This document shows, one piece after another, positions 13,201-25,470 of a DNA stretch of 64,000 bases. This DNA is from Malurus cyaneus samueli (Eukaryota > Chordata > Aves > Passeriformes > Maluridae), in the NCBI GenBank assembly GCA_009741485.1, contig CM019216.1, positions 55,532,918 through 55,596,917 of the forward strand, written 5' to 3'. Position 1 is the stretch's first letter. The number at the start of each line of letters is the position of its first letter. The notes beneath the pieces are model-generated. The model worked only from the letters and a program-made list of their open reading frames with translations. It did not search any database and was not told the DNA's origin. The translations under genes were made by a program, and so were the position numbers.

Positions 13201-16200
13201 TGACAAGAAAGTAGGCTACATAACAGCACAGCATGAAAAACTATCCATAATACAGTAGCTGCAAGCATTACCCTCTTTTCTTTCTGTACAAGGCTTATAG
13301 AATAACATATTCCTAAATACAGCCATAGTACGTTTTCCTCTGTCCTTGAACTAATTACACCTTTCAAGTAGAAGTAGACAAGCTTCTTTTATTAACAGGA
13401 GCATTCCTATCAAAAACTCTTAGCTGCAAATCTTCAGAATCAGGATTTTAATTTTTAGTGGAAGAGAAAAGGTACAAACAAAAAAAAATCAGCCCACTCC
13501 TACACTACAACAAACAAACATGAGGTAATAAATTTTTTTCTAACAGCTTCTCCTTTCAAATAAGTACACTGCCTCTGCTCAATAAACAACCCTAGCTTTC
13601 TGTCACCTGTATCTTATTCTCATGAAGAAAATTAAGTTAGCTATTTAAGGTGCAGTTTTTTTTTCACACTCCCCCTTAGAAGACAAGCCAAGCAGTAAAA
13701 CAAGGTAGTTTAGGTATCTAATCTATTGTTTTGTTCCTGCTATAATAAATGCAATTAAGCTGCAAAATATCCAGTATTTTGATTGTCATGAAAAAAGAGC
13801 TGTTATTTTAATTACTGTAACATTTCTCTATAAATATGCTAAGAGTGCCTCCATTGTAAAGAACTTTAAAAGCATTGATACTTCTCTTATGAGCTCTACT
13901 GCTGTTACAGAATTGTAATTAGCTTTGCTAATTTACCATCCAATACAAGTGTACAAACTCAAGAAAACAAGGGGAACTGAAACAAAAAACAATTTAATTT
14001 TTCTCTTTGCTCTCTTCCAGTGATTGCAACTCCATGGTGGGAAAAGTTGAACTTTGTGTCAAGCCAAATTCCAAGAGTTGTGGCTTAGGGTCTGCCATAC
14101 TAAGGTCAAGCAGCATTTAATATGCAGCTACAAACTAGTAGGATAAAATTGCTTACTTGTGGCTCTGTAGTACTTTTCAAGGCTGGGATAAATCATCAGG
14201 GTGCAATTATTTCTCCTGAGTTAAGTCTGTCTATGTCTATGAGTCAAGAAGGTGTCTGACTGAAGCAATTAAAGTACCTCAGGTGTTTTCAGTGAAGCAG
14301 ATACTGTTAGTAATCCATGTGTCTGAAAGCGAGAAAAGTGCTGCATCTGCTCTGGGTGTCAAGGTAGTGAGTGAAGTGGATTTTTGTCCTTGGTTCTCTT
14401 TTGAGAACTAGCAGGACACAAAAAAACTGTCTTCCATAGACATATAAATTATGTAGAATGAAAAAAAAGTTTTTGTTTTCCATGGGTACTCAGGCAGTGT
14501 CAGTTCCTTTCTTGTTTCGTGTGCCTAGGGAAACTGACTCACTTTTTTTTTTTATTCTACCTTCTATTAAGGAAGCCTTTGTACTAGTGTGATAGACTGG
14601 ATGAAGAAAGATGTAGTTGAAGCTGTACTCAAAAAGATGGGGGGGAAAAGCCCTTATTTAAGCTTTCAAATACAAAAGTGATTCTGGATAAGCTTTTTAA
14701 CATGTTATTTTTCTTTTTTTGTGTAAGCTATATTTATGACTATGTGCCTATGTTGCAATTTTTCTGGTGTCTACCTCTCTAGAACCAGTTACTGCAGTTC
14801 CCCTGCTCTGAATCAACCAGAGCACTCTCTCCTGGTTTTCCATATTTCGTGATAAATACTGCTGGGTTCAGCAGAGGGAAATGCTGTGTGACAGGATAAA
14901 TCCTGCTCCTTGTACAGTGGTCTAAATGTCCTAGTATTGGGCATTAATTTTCTTACCTATTCCATGAGAAGCTATCTTTTTTCAGGTAAGTGCTCAGCCT
15001 TTTTAGGGAACTGACCAACAAGAGAGTAGGAAAAAAGATAGACACCTATTAGAAACACCGTCATCATTTCTGTAGTGTGTTCTTTACATCTTAGGTGTAA
15101 CTTTTGATTAAGGCTTTTGTTAAAGCAACAATACTTTTATTCTTAAAGCAGTATTTACTCTATACCTCAATTTCATGAGGCGTTTTGCTCAGGAGGAAGA
15201 ACTCTATGTTATGTTCCTTAGTTATGAACGGATTAAATCCATCTCTTTCCATTCCCCGTGTAACTAGCTTATATGCCTCCATGGAAAAACTGATGCTGTA
15301 TTTCTCCTCTGCACAATACCTAGCATTGACAACACAGTTTAAAGCAAAGTTAGGCCTTTTCCTAGCCTGAAAATGTAAAGTGTTACACTATGGTTTTGAG
15401 AGTCATGTTTTTGGAGATGAATAAATAGCAAATAATCATGCTTTTAAAAACCATGTCACAGTCTTTTAAGATAATGGAATGCAGTCATGTTCATAATAGC
15501 TGTAAGATGCATGCAAGCTATTTTTATTCCTTCACTTCACACAGCGAAGCTTACATAGAAGTGGTCTCTGGACAGAAATTATGCAGAAAAAGGGACCTAA
15601 ATATAATGGAGTTTTGGGGAGTTTTTTATGTGTGTTTGGTTTGTTTGTATTTAACTACAGTCTAATTAGTGTAAACCCACTTTCTGAAGTAGTTTTTCTG
15701 CTGTAGCAGTTTCTTCTTTCCACTTTTCTCCAGGTCTCCTTCAAATCTCAAAGCCCATATCTGCTTCAGGCATCAGAGAAAGAGCAATATGTAATAAGTC
15801 ACAGCAGATGAAAATGCAATACTAATTTCTTGGTAGGTAACCTCTGTGTGAAGGATGATGCTGGCAACTTACCAACATTTTAAGGACAATGTCTAACTTG
15901 TGACAAAGAAACTGTGCACAATACCATTTATTGTACCTTCTTTATTAGAGGAATAGTTTTTCCTTGTTTTAGTCTCACCAGCAACAGAAGCATGAAATTT
16001 AGCTTTTTGCCCATGACTGAATCATTGTGTTCCAAGTCTACCCAACCTTTTTTCAAGTAGGTTGAAGAGAAGTCCCAGGGAATTGTCAACAGCAGTTACA
16101 GTCATGCAGTCTGATTCTATAATTGGATGCCGCTTCGTTCCTTTCTGTAAAACTTCAGAGGATTGCTCAGATCCACAAACTCAGGCAGACAATTTGATGT

Positions 16201-17668
16201 TAGATTTGAGAAGAATTACTGTACTGACTTATTAGGACCAAATTTTTGTATCCAATGCTTTTTCTTTGGGTGTTTTTTTTTTTTTTTTTTTGTTGGTTGG
16301 TTTTGGTTTTTTTTCCCCTTTTCAGAGAATATTTTAGTATAAGACAAGTATGTTGAGTTAGAGACATATTGTACTTCCTTTTCTCTTTCAAAAGTTGATT
16401 ACANTACAGATTCAGGAATCAGGCTTATAGTAATTTTCACTTACAGGTATTTAGCATGCCTAGAAGATCCAGTAGCCATATATAACCTTTTTACTAGTTC
16501 ATGAACATGTAACTAAATTCAGTTATTTTGGGGGTGGTTTTGGACAGGAGCATAGACTTGTTTTCTTTTTATTGTTGCCTGCCATAGCATTTGTTACTAA
16601 AGATTCTCCTTTTATTTTGATTATTGTTGCCAGTTTTCCAGCATCAGCTGCAACTTGTTGGGTATGGAATATGGAGAGAAATTGAGTTTTGCTTTCCTTT
16701 TGTACTTAGGTAATCATTTGCCTCTCTTCAAAAAGATCCCACCAGGCAGAAATGACTAGTGCCTGGGCTCCCTTTATTAGAATTAGTGTTTTAATTACAG
16801 GATTTTTAGACCTTTTAAGCAAATACAGGTGCTATAGCTGACAGACCTTATGCCTACATGTAATGCACTTTATTTATGTATAGACTCAGCCTGGTTACAT
16901 TGTATTACAGTTTCAGCCCTACCTGATGCTCAATCAGGGGCTTCATAGTTGTGTAAAGAAGTCTGTAAATTCACCAATGCTAACAACTAGCAGCTTTGAT
17001 AGGCCAAAATTAAGACTGGAGTCCTTGCTTGGTGTGTTGTGTAAGAGGCATTTTCCTAGGCTTTAGGTAGCTTGTGACTGAACCATATTTACTCAGAATG
17101 TGAGGAAAAAATGAAAGAAGAGGAAACAGGGGCATTAAAAGTGAGAAAAATAATGTATTTATAAAGGCACTAATGGACTTCCAGGTTCCCATTTCGTATC
17201 CACTTACACTTTGTATTGTTTCTCCAATGGCTAGAGGGAGATAATGCAGGATCTGTCTAGCAAAGGTGGTTCACAACTTGCATTTATTCCAGCAGAGCTC
17301 TGTATGAACATGGCGATCGATAGGCAAAAGCTGAGTACACAAGTGATGATCCTCAGTATGCAAAGCACACTGGTGGTTAGTACAGAACCTGAATTAAAAT
17401 CAGCAAAAACTGTAACTGAAGTGCAAATCATATGCAAATAATCTGACTGTGGTTTTGATGCGGCATATATAATTAGCATAGCAGCATACAAGTAAAGGCA
17501 ATCTTTTATTAATATAGACGGTTAGCAGAATAGTGACTTTAAAAAAAAAATTAAAACACTTCCATCAGTGGGAAATGGTGGAGGGAGATAGAAGGGTAGG
17601 CTGATTAACTAACCACCTCTTTTCAGACGCTTTGTTAAAGAGGATGCACTTCTTTTTGGGAAGTCGGG
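10268..17668 (+). repeat. 7.4-kb duplicated block, copy B
   Basis: The partner of 1308-8691, in the same orientation. It is slightly longer (7401 against 7384 bases) because it keeps bases missing from copy A. One unresolved base (N) lies at 16404. Substitutions include C/T at GGTGCTATAG (GGTGCGATAG in A) and AAAAGTGAG (AAAAGCGAG in A). Unlike copy A it runs without a gap into unique DNA on the right, so it is the more reliable copy. No gene is recognised in it; the short open frames it contains are the same as those in copy A. Confidence 0.95.
17231..17498. promoter_or_regulatory. Candidate noncoding regulatory segment with a POU octamer (copy B)
   Basis: The copy-B counterpart of the octamer-bearing segment, with ATGCAAAT at 17432-17439. 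It is identical in the motif area. The evidence is motif-based only. Confidence 0.25.
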
Positions 17669-17934
17669 AGTGGAGAACGGTCAGCACCTGTGGGCGAGCA
17701 GGGAGTCACCTGCTTCCAGGTTTGCATTGGAAAGAACTTGGAGCAAGAGCCGCGGAGCTGCTGGCTCCTGATTGCGGTCCGACTGCTCCCCATGGTACGC
17801 GTGTAAGGAGGGTTGTTTGAGCAGGGAAACAAGGAATGCCTAGGGCAGGGAAGCGAACAGCATTTAGCTCAGGAAAAAAAAAAAAAAAAAAAAAAAAAAA
17901 CGCCAAAAAAATAAAGGAAAGAGAGATGTGAATT
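17669..17934. other. Right flank of copy B, with A27 tract
   Basis: This sequence is unique from the block boundary onward. It becomes GC-richer toward the island and includes an uninterrupted run of 27 A at 17874-17900. No exon is recognised on either strand. Confidence 0.6.
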
Positions 17935-18270
17935 GTGAATGTAGCCCAGGCTGCCCGAGGGAAGGGGCTTTCCCTTCCCGCCGGCGCTCCCGAGGCGCCA
18001 GGCCCCGCCAGGTGGCGCAATTGCGCCGCAGTCGGCGCGGGAGCGGCGGCGGGGCTGGAAAGGGCGGCTGGGCCGGGGCTCCGGGACCGGGAGTTGCTCC
18101 TGTCTGAGGAAAACATGGTAAAATGTCGTGTGTCCGGGGCTTTGGCAGCCGGCTGGAAGCGGCGGCCTGAACGACTAGTAAGAGCACAGCCCGACGTATG
18201 CTCGCTGCCGGGGCTACAGGTCTGCCTCCGCGGGAACCGGGGCTGGCACCTTCAAGACTGTAAGCAAAGA
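17935..18270. promoter_or_regulatory. CpG-type island without an assigned gene
   Basis: About 330 bases with high G+C and many CpG dinucleotides, standing out sharply from AT-rich flanks. It contains CCGCCAGGTGGCGC (18005-18018), a good match to the CTCF core, overlapping the perfect 14-base palindrome GGCGCAATTGCGCC (18014-18027). Such islands usually mark promoters. In other vertebrates CNKSR3 is transcribed away from SCAF8 on this side, so this could be a promoter for a minus-strand transcript, but I could not find a CNKSR3 coding exon on the minus strand. An alternative or noncoding first exon, or an isolated enhancer/CTCF element, is equally possible. Confidence 0.55.
18005..18018 (+). 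promoter_or_regulatory. CTCF-like motif in the orphan island
   Basis: CCGCCAGGTGGCGC matches the CTCF core well and overlaps a perfect palindrome. Prediction from motif only. Confidence 0.4.
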
Positions 18271-21200
18271 GCGAAAACACAATAATGTCTTTTAACACCA
18301 TCTTTTCCCCTTTTAAAGCTGCCCTCAGCGTTACTCAGCTGTCGGTTTGCGGCTGGATGTCCGAGGCCAGGGTTAGGATTGAGTTACCTGTTGCTGATAG
18401 TTCACGACACCTTTATCAAGCTCCATAGAACTGTTTCTCCTTCATGAGGCTTTTGAAAAAAAAGTTTTGATGGTAAAGAAACACAATGCTGAGAAGAGAC
18501 TACAGGCTGTGTCTCCAAAAACTCAGGAGCCAGCAGGGGGATTTCAGACATTTGACCTGTGAAGTGGGAACTGCTGGTGCAAATTTTGCTTTGCAGATGC
18601 AGTTGGAAAGCACTTGAACACTGCCAGTATGCCTAGAAACTCTGACTCAGGGAAAGCTTTCCTGGAAGCAACTTCCTCAGAATCTCTCCTTTGAAGGACA
18701 CAAGAATAAATCTTAGTAGAGCTTTTCATGTGTATTTTAACACAGCTAAACCAACACAAGATTGCATTTGAAAACTTTTCAAAACCTGGCAAAAGGTTAA
18801 TACATTTAACTTTTTTAGGTTTTTTATGCTGTTTGCCTACTTCTTGCATTACACTTATCTCTGTACCATCCTCACAGTGGTGGACATTCAAGATACATTC
18901 ATTGATATTTTTTCAGATTTCAGGTTAGTTTCTTGTCAATTTAATTATACTGAATAGATGCATATGAAGCTCCATAATCAGTTTAGTCATGTTTTTCTTG
19001 CCAGTTGGGTACATAGCATGTTTCTGGTTGTGAAGAGGTTTTTAATGATATAATCTTGTTCCGTGAATTTCTCAAGATAACCGTAAGGCTAAGAGGACTC
19101 ACCTGGCTCTTAACAGCAGCTGACCTCTGGTCTGGAGAGATAAGCTTTACTTGTTACATTTTGTTCCAGGAGGATTTTGGGGAGGTAACGTCACTTTGCT
19201 ATTGAGTTGGAAAGCTCTGTGAGTACACCCAAAGCTTGTCTCTGCTGTGCCCTATTATGCTTCTGAATGCCTCATTTAACATCTTTTGAGATATTCTGAA
19301 TTAATTGGAGCAATTTTTCAAATAATGCATTCCCATCAAGAGCAGATCTGATGATACAAAATGTTCTCGGATGTTCGTGTTCTTGCAGTGGTACTATTAC
19401 CTAGGCAAAACAATCTTTCAGTTCAGACACAGTATAGCAGTGTTAATCTCTTAAGGCTTGCCCTTCAAGACAGTGACCACTGTAAAACACACCAAACTGG
19501 ACAAGATGATTTTTGCTAGAACAATTTCTTCTAAGAGTCAGCAATCCAGATCTTACCACCACAGTGTCCTACAAAAGCTGATAAAGAGTTTTTGAATATC
19601 TTATCCCATAACTTCTGACCAATGTAAGATCTTCCTGTTATCGCTTGGTAAATTTAAAAAAAAAATACACTGAGAGTCTTATAATAATTGCATATAAAAT
19701 TTCTTAGTGTTTCCATCCTTGTAGCAGTAATTTTTCACCAGTGTATTATGGTTTTATTTGGAATTGAAAGGCAATATAGGCCACATACCTCCCATTATCT
19801 TACATTTAGGCTATAAATGCTCTTAAGAAGTGTAAGTTTTGAAAGCCTGACAGTTGAAGGTGGAGTATACCTAGGGTATCAGGCATGGGAACACACAGCT
19901 TGTTAATAAAGGTATTTATTTAAAAAGGCTAGGTGGATTACAAGTTGTCCTGTAGCAAAGCTAAAGCAAACAGAGGTATTTGGACTGTATTGTGAAGTCC
20001 ATACCAGTGTTCTTACAAGGCAGTAATGAACATTTTGCTCTCTGTCCCCAGCAATTCCATTAGTTCAGGCACCAGCAACCAGTGTACTGTTCCAAATATT
20101 ATTTTATGCATTCTTGAGTTTAATGTTCACAAGCAGGTGGTTGTCAGGGTTAACCAGATGGGTGATTTCTGTACAGTTTCTGTTTGGTCAAGCACAGTCT
20201 TTAGGAAACTGTGGTTTCAAGAGTGTTAAAAGTAAGTATACTCAAGTAGTGAGCATTTCCCGCTCTGGCTTTCATTTTTATTAGTTACTGTCTTGTGCTA
20301 GTTATTGGCTGAGAAATAACAAAGAGTAAGCAGTGTGTGTCTGTGGACTTTTGAATCTTTTGGATAGGTGAAGGATTAAGAGATATTATTAACCACTAGA
20401 CTTTAGTGGACAAAGGATTCTGCCCACACAGATGGTATCTCTATTTCTTCCTGCCAAACTCCATGTGTGCCACACTATCATCTGCTATATGGCAGATTCA
20501 GCTCACTCTCTTCTGCCTGTGCTTTTAAAAGAGGACAATATCTGGTTCATCTTCATACCCAATGACTTTTTTTTTAATATCTTGTGTGCAATTTTATTTA
20601 TTAAATGTTTGTATTATCTTTATGACCAAGTCTTACTCTTGGAGGAGGAAAAAATGGAGTTGTTATTATTCCTTTGCATTTAGTTCTGATCTATCAGTCT
20701 TGCAGGTGGCCTAATGGTTTACATAAAACTAGTGAGCATGTGTTCATGCCTTGCTTGAAGAATGCCAATAGTGTTGCCTGATAACATTCTAAAAGGACAA
20801 TGTTTCCTCTCGTGGAATTTGAGCATTACACTCAAGGAGTCACTTTTTTTACTTGTTTGCTATGCTAACCATATACACTTGAATTGAGTAATTTGTTTCT
20901 AGTGTAAATAGCAAATATTGTCCTTATAGAATCTATTTTCAGTAAACATATTGAAATGGGAACACAAAAGAATACAAAAAACGTACCTATGTAAGTTTCT
21001 CCCACAACAGTTTTAAGTAGCTAATGATATTTTTTCTGCCAGGGTTTTCCTTATCATCCTGGGTAAGGTGGTGGCTATTTAAAATTTCTTGGACTTCTAT
21101 GCTGGCTCACCCTTGTGGTGCATGTGCAATCATCTCTGTTCTGCTTGTTTCCATTTAACTTTTCCAGTGTAAAGCTTTCACTGACTCTTCTTTCCTAAAT

Positions 21201-22414
21201 CACAAGCATGGTTTTGGAAAAGAAACCTGTATAGTTTGTACCACCATGGACTACTGGTCTCTCCTATTGCTGTATGAATTGCTAATGAGCTGAGCCTCCC
21301 TGTCCAAGATTTACCAGAAGAAGAAAGTTTAAGGATATAATTTACTTTGTTAACTGGAATTAGTCTTTATTGAAATGCAGTGGATGATACAAGAATTCCA
21401 TCTTTTTAGACTAAAAAACCCCAGTGTAAATGATTTTACTGCAATGGGGTCATAATTTAACAGAAAATATGTTCTGAAACTGGAAAAATCAGGAATGTGA
21501 TGAAAAAATTGTCAGTGTGATAAGGTGCATTTTATCTCTCTGGAATTTCTTCCCCCAAAATTTTTTTCTTAATCATTAGTCAATTTGGAATTGAAAATGG
21601 TTAGGCTTAACCAGTATGAAATAAACCTTGGGTACTCTTTCATTTCTGGTCCTTTGTAGATTGAGACTTTTGTAGCTATCAGAGTATAGGTATGTGTTGT
21701 GAGCCTGGACCAACCACTGCAGAAGAATTTGTCCAGTTCCATATATAACTGTGGCAAAGGGCTATGCCAGGGAGACCTGCGTACTGATTTTACTGTCTTT
21801 GTTGTGGTATTGCACATTCTTACTTTTGATAGAAAAAATGATCTTAAGCATGGACAAATATTTTTATTTCAAGTCTATGCAGATTTTTAAGATAATGAAG
21901 GTGATGGTCTAAATCTAAATTGTTTAGCTCAAAGCAAATAAAAAAATCTTGAGCCAAAATTGCTCATTTATCCTATGTTATTTGCTAGAGACAGTAAAGA
22001 GAAATTATGGAAATTATTCTGAGTGTATTGTGCCTAGTTCTGTTACGGCCTATAAATTAGAGGAATGGTAACAATATCTCTGCTTTTGAAGCCTTTTTGT
22101 TACAAGTTGGAAATTTGGTATGTATGGGCACAGGAGAGAAAGTAATATAATGTGAAAGAATGATCCAAATTGCTGATTAGGGACTGCACTGATTGTTGTC
22201 AGTATGTATGTAAAAAGCCAGCTGGTAAGCACTTCTTTTTTTTCTCTCTCTTTTTTTTTTTTTTTTTTTTTGTTTTTTTAAGTAAGAGAGTTTTCTCAGT
22301 TGATAATCTCTAATGTTCTCACTTCAGGCTTTTTGACCCTGGGTTTGTTTGTTTCTCTACAAACAGCAGCACCACCCCAAATAAGCAGCCTTCCCCTGTT
22401 TATAAATGGAAAGG

Positions 22415-22439
22415 TTTCAGACCTTTATAAGGTCTGAAA
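22415..22439. repeat. Perfect 11-bp inverted repeat, 3-base loop
   Basis: TTTCAGACCTT and AAGGTCTGAAA separated by TAT. As RNA the stem could extend by two G-U pairs and one A-U pair. It is not part of a recognised element. Confidence 0.85.
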
Positions 22440-24266
22440 TTTATCAATCATTCATGCTTGAATTTTCCTTGAAATACTCGGTATAATTTGGACAGTTTTA
22501 GTTTTTTAGTGCTGGGATTGAATTATTCAAGATAATTTCAGTACAAATATGTATTTATAGGCATATCTATTGAAAAAATATTTATTATTTTTTTCTTAAT
22601 TTGGGCAAAAAATGGATATGTTTGTAGTTGGAACTCACTATAAAACATCTCTTATATCTTCTATGGTACTTGCAAGCTCAAGTCTAATGGGTTTTCTACC
22701 CTTACGGTTCTGCTGTTACATTAAAATGATGCAAGATTGGTATAATTGCTCCTGTAAAACCATTGTCTGACCTTTATTTTAAAATAATTGTCTTGTTAGG
22801 AGCAGAACTATGCAGCTCTAGGAAACAATGGTTATTCTACCTTGTAGTTGTATATGACAATAAGAAACGGGATGCCACAAAGTTCAAGCTTCAGGATTAG
22901 AACCCCACACAGAATAAGGAGACATTTGTAAGTTCTTTCTGATGAAGCTTACTGAAAAAGCCACAGTTGGTGTGACTTGTACTGCCAGCACACTTTTGCA
23001 TCAGGCTATCCAAACCTGCTATGGGCAAGTCTAAAAAATGTTACTTAAAGGTAATTTCCAGGACTTTGTTCTCTTTTCCCGATAAAAGCAGTTTGCTTTG
23101 AAATCAACACAGATTTATAGAGTGTGCCGCAGAGAGAAGTAGCTGGCCTGTAAATTAAAGCTCCAATGGATTTTTTCAGTAATGTTATTTTGAGGTGGTC
23201 ATGCTGAGAGAGTCTGACACCATATTTCTTGGATAAGTGCAGAAGTCAGTCAAACTTGACCAGAAGGAACTGGGTAGTAAACTAATCAGAGTTCCAAATT
23301 ATCAGGCTATCACGAGTAACGTGTGTTTACAAATGATCCAAAAATTCTCTTTCAACTTCTGAAATGTTTAAAACTTGAAAAGGAGATCCTTATGTGAACA
23401 TGTCTATAACAAACTCAGGAAAGGTTCAACAGAATATTTGTTCCCATAATTTTTTTGGTAAAATTTAACCTCTTGTGAAAGAGGGCTGGAAAAGCAAATT
23501 AAAGAAACAGGTGAGGCAGAGCTAGTGAAGAAGGATAGATGAGAGAAATGTGTTAAATGTTCAGTAAAAAATGTAAGCAACTCCTTGAAAATGCACAGAA
23601 AAAAATAAGTAGAAATCGGCAGCATGCATGGAGGGCAACTTGTAGATGTGCATTCAAAAAAATTGTGGAGCTAGTATGAGGAAAACTGAGTGATATCTTC
23701 TTACCTGAAGCAACAAGTGACTAATAACAGATCTATTTTCTTCTGTTCTTTGCCAACTGGAACACGAGTTCTCCCTCCAGACACTTGCATGTAGTTTCCT
23801 CTGCTGAGAGGAAATAGGAAACTGCTTACTTGGATGACAGCTTTCTTAAGGGCATTTGCCAGTATGACACTTGTTTGTCTATTGAGTCTCTATTTGGACT
23901 TGCCAGAAGTAGGAAAAAAGCAGGCATGCTTACTTTACCTTCTCTTTTTGGGGGAAAAAAAATGAACAGCAGACTAAAGATCTATTCAATCCTGCTTTTC
24001 TCTCTGAATTGCAAACCTAGGTGTTTGCATCCACACAGGAAGTGTGCCCCATATAATTCACTGATGTGCTGGAAAGCAAGTGGGCTATCATCTGCAAAAC
24101 TAATGTTTTTGGTAGGAGTTTCAGCTCTTGTGCAGAGAAGTGGAACCACAGAAAGCTCATGCTGCACAGGAAGCTGCCACTTACTTGACTGTGCAGCACA
24201 ATGAGAAATCTCCCAGCTTTGACATGTTGGAAATAATAGTGCAAGCCACTGAACCAGAGAGCCATA

Positions 24267-24289
24267 TGGGGCAAGGCCACCTTGCCCCA
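24267..24289. repeat. Perfect 10-bp inverted repeat, 3-base loop
   Basis: TGGGGCAAGG and CCTTGCCCCA separated by CCA: a compact GC-rich hairpin in AT-rich surroundings. No known element is recognised around it. Confidence 0.85.
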
Positions 24290-25229
24290 AAATAAGCCAG
24301 TGTTTCTGTACGAATACTGTTTTGATGTTACTTAATTTGTATGTTTGTTTAATTAGAACATATAAATATAATCACAGATATATTACACTATTCATTCTGT
24401 AGCCTATTTCTCATTCTTGGATGACTGCTGGCTCCTTTTGAGACCAGGAATGTACTGTTCTGCTCTTCTCCTTTCTGCTGCTGGAATAAATAGGGATGTT
24501 AAAAGGCTTTTCTATGTCAACATTTTAAGTGGTAAAAATACTTGTTTAAATGTTTATTACAGACCTACAGAAAGCAGGTTGAGTGTGGGGGAGGGGAACC
24601 ACTTAGTTGCAAATTCAGACTCTGCTTTTGAGGTCAAGGCTTTGTGCATGTATCTCTAAGTATAAATCTTACCCCTTCTTCTCTGGTTTCTCCTTTATTG
24701 GAATAACATTTATGCTTCTGTACAAAAAATATTCCTGAAAAGCAACTGAGTTGGAGTTTGTGATCATTTTGAAGCCAATTTCAAAACATTGTAAAAAAAG
24801 TTTCTGCAGTATGGTATTACATCCATTTTACTAGGGAAAATTAGGCTTGCTGCAATTTTACCTAAAAGGGAAATTAACAGATCCTGGAGGACTGTTTGTA
24901 ACTGCAATACTTCAGTAAACTTTCCAGAGGAGTACAATGTTAAATAGTTTCAGCAGTTACTCTTGTAGTACAATGAGTACCCTGTAAAGCTTTCACAATA
25001 ATTTGAACAGAGTTGCCTCTTCATATTTGATTTATTCTTCATTCCCCAGGGAAAAACACCAACCAAAAAACAAAAAAAAAAAAAAAAACCAAAACCAAAA
25101 CACCAAACAAAGAACCGCAAACAAACCAAAAGTGAAACAGAAGCCTTGTCCCTCCTGGTAAACATAGGGTGCTTCTCCTGAACCATCTGTGAAGAGGGAC
25201 TGCGAAAAGGTTGCATTGAGCTGTGCAGT

Positions 25230-25470
25230 TCGTAGAGTATTGGTGCCACTCAGATTAGAAGGGACCTAGGGAGGTTGTCTAGTCCAATCTCTGGCTCAAA
25301 ACAGGCTCAGTCTGTGAGCTCTGAGTAGCTTAACGTCTTTATCCCTTGGGACCTTGTAAAGGGCTAAGCTGAACAACTTCGCTGGAAAACCTACTCCACT
25401 GCTTGGCCATCTTTACAACGGAAAAGGTTTTCCTTCAATTGTGTCAGAACCTCCCCTGCTTTAAGTGAAG
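25230..25470 (-). mobile_element. Old CR1 LINE 3' fragment
   Basis: On the + strand it follows the reverse complement of a CR1 3' end: AGAAGGGACCTAGGGAGG, then GTCTAGTCCAATCTCTGGCTC, and later the GGAAAAGGTTTTCCTTC block equivalent to the AAAAAGTTTTTTCTT part of CR1. It is strongly diverged and has no open reading frame. Right boundary uncertain. Confidence 0.75.

Larger units (their letters stand above)
18271..25229. other. AT-rich intergenic DNA upstream of SCAF8
   Basis: About 7 kb of noncoding sequence with no recognised exon, RNA gene or transposon. Notable points are a 21-base T-run at 22251-22271 with a CT-rich leader, a perfect hairpin at 22415-22439, another at 24267-24289, and an A-rich AAAACC-type stretch at about 25060-25130. 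Short open frames are scattered and show no family motifs. Confidence 0.6.

Noticed and set aside
17706..18301. Minus-strand open frames in the orphan island as a possible CNKSR3 first exon
   Set aside because: None of the translated frames shows the SAM-domain start expected for that gene; the low-complexity products reflect GC content.
23982..24290. Overlapping 102- and 87-codon minus-strand frames
   Set aside because: They overlap each other in different frames and a plus-strand frame of similar length, with no motif.
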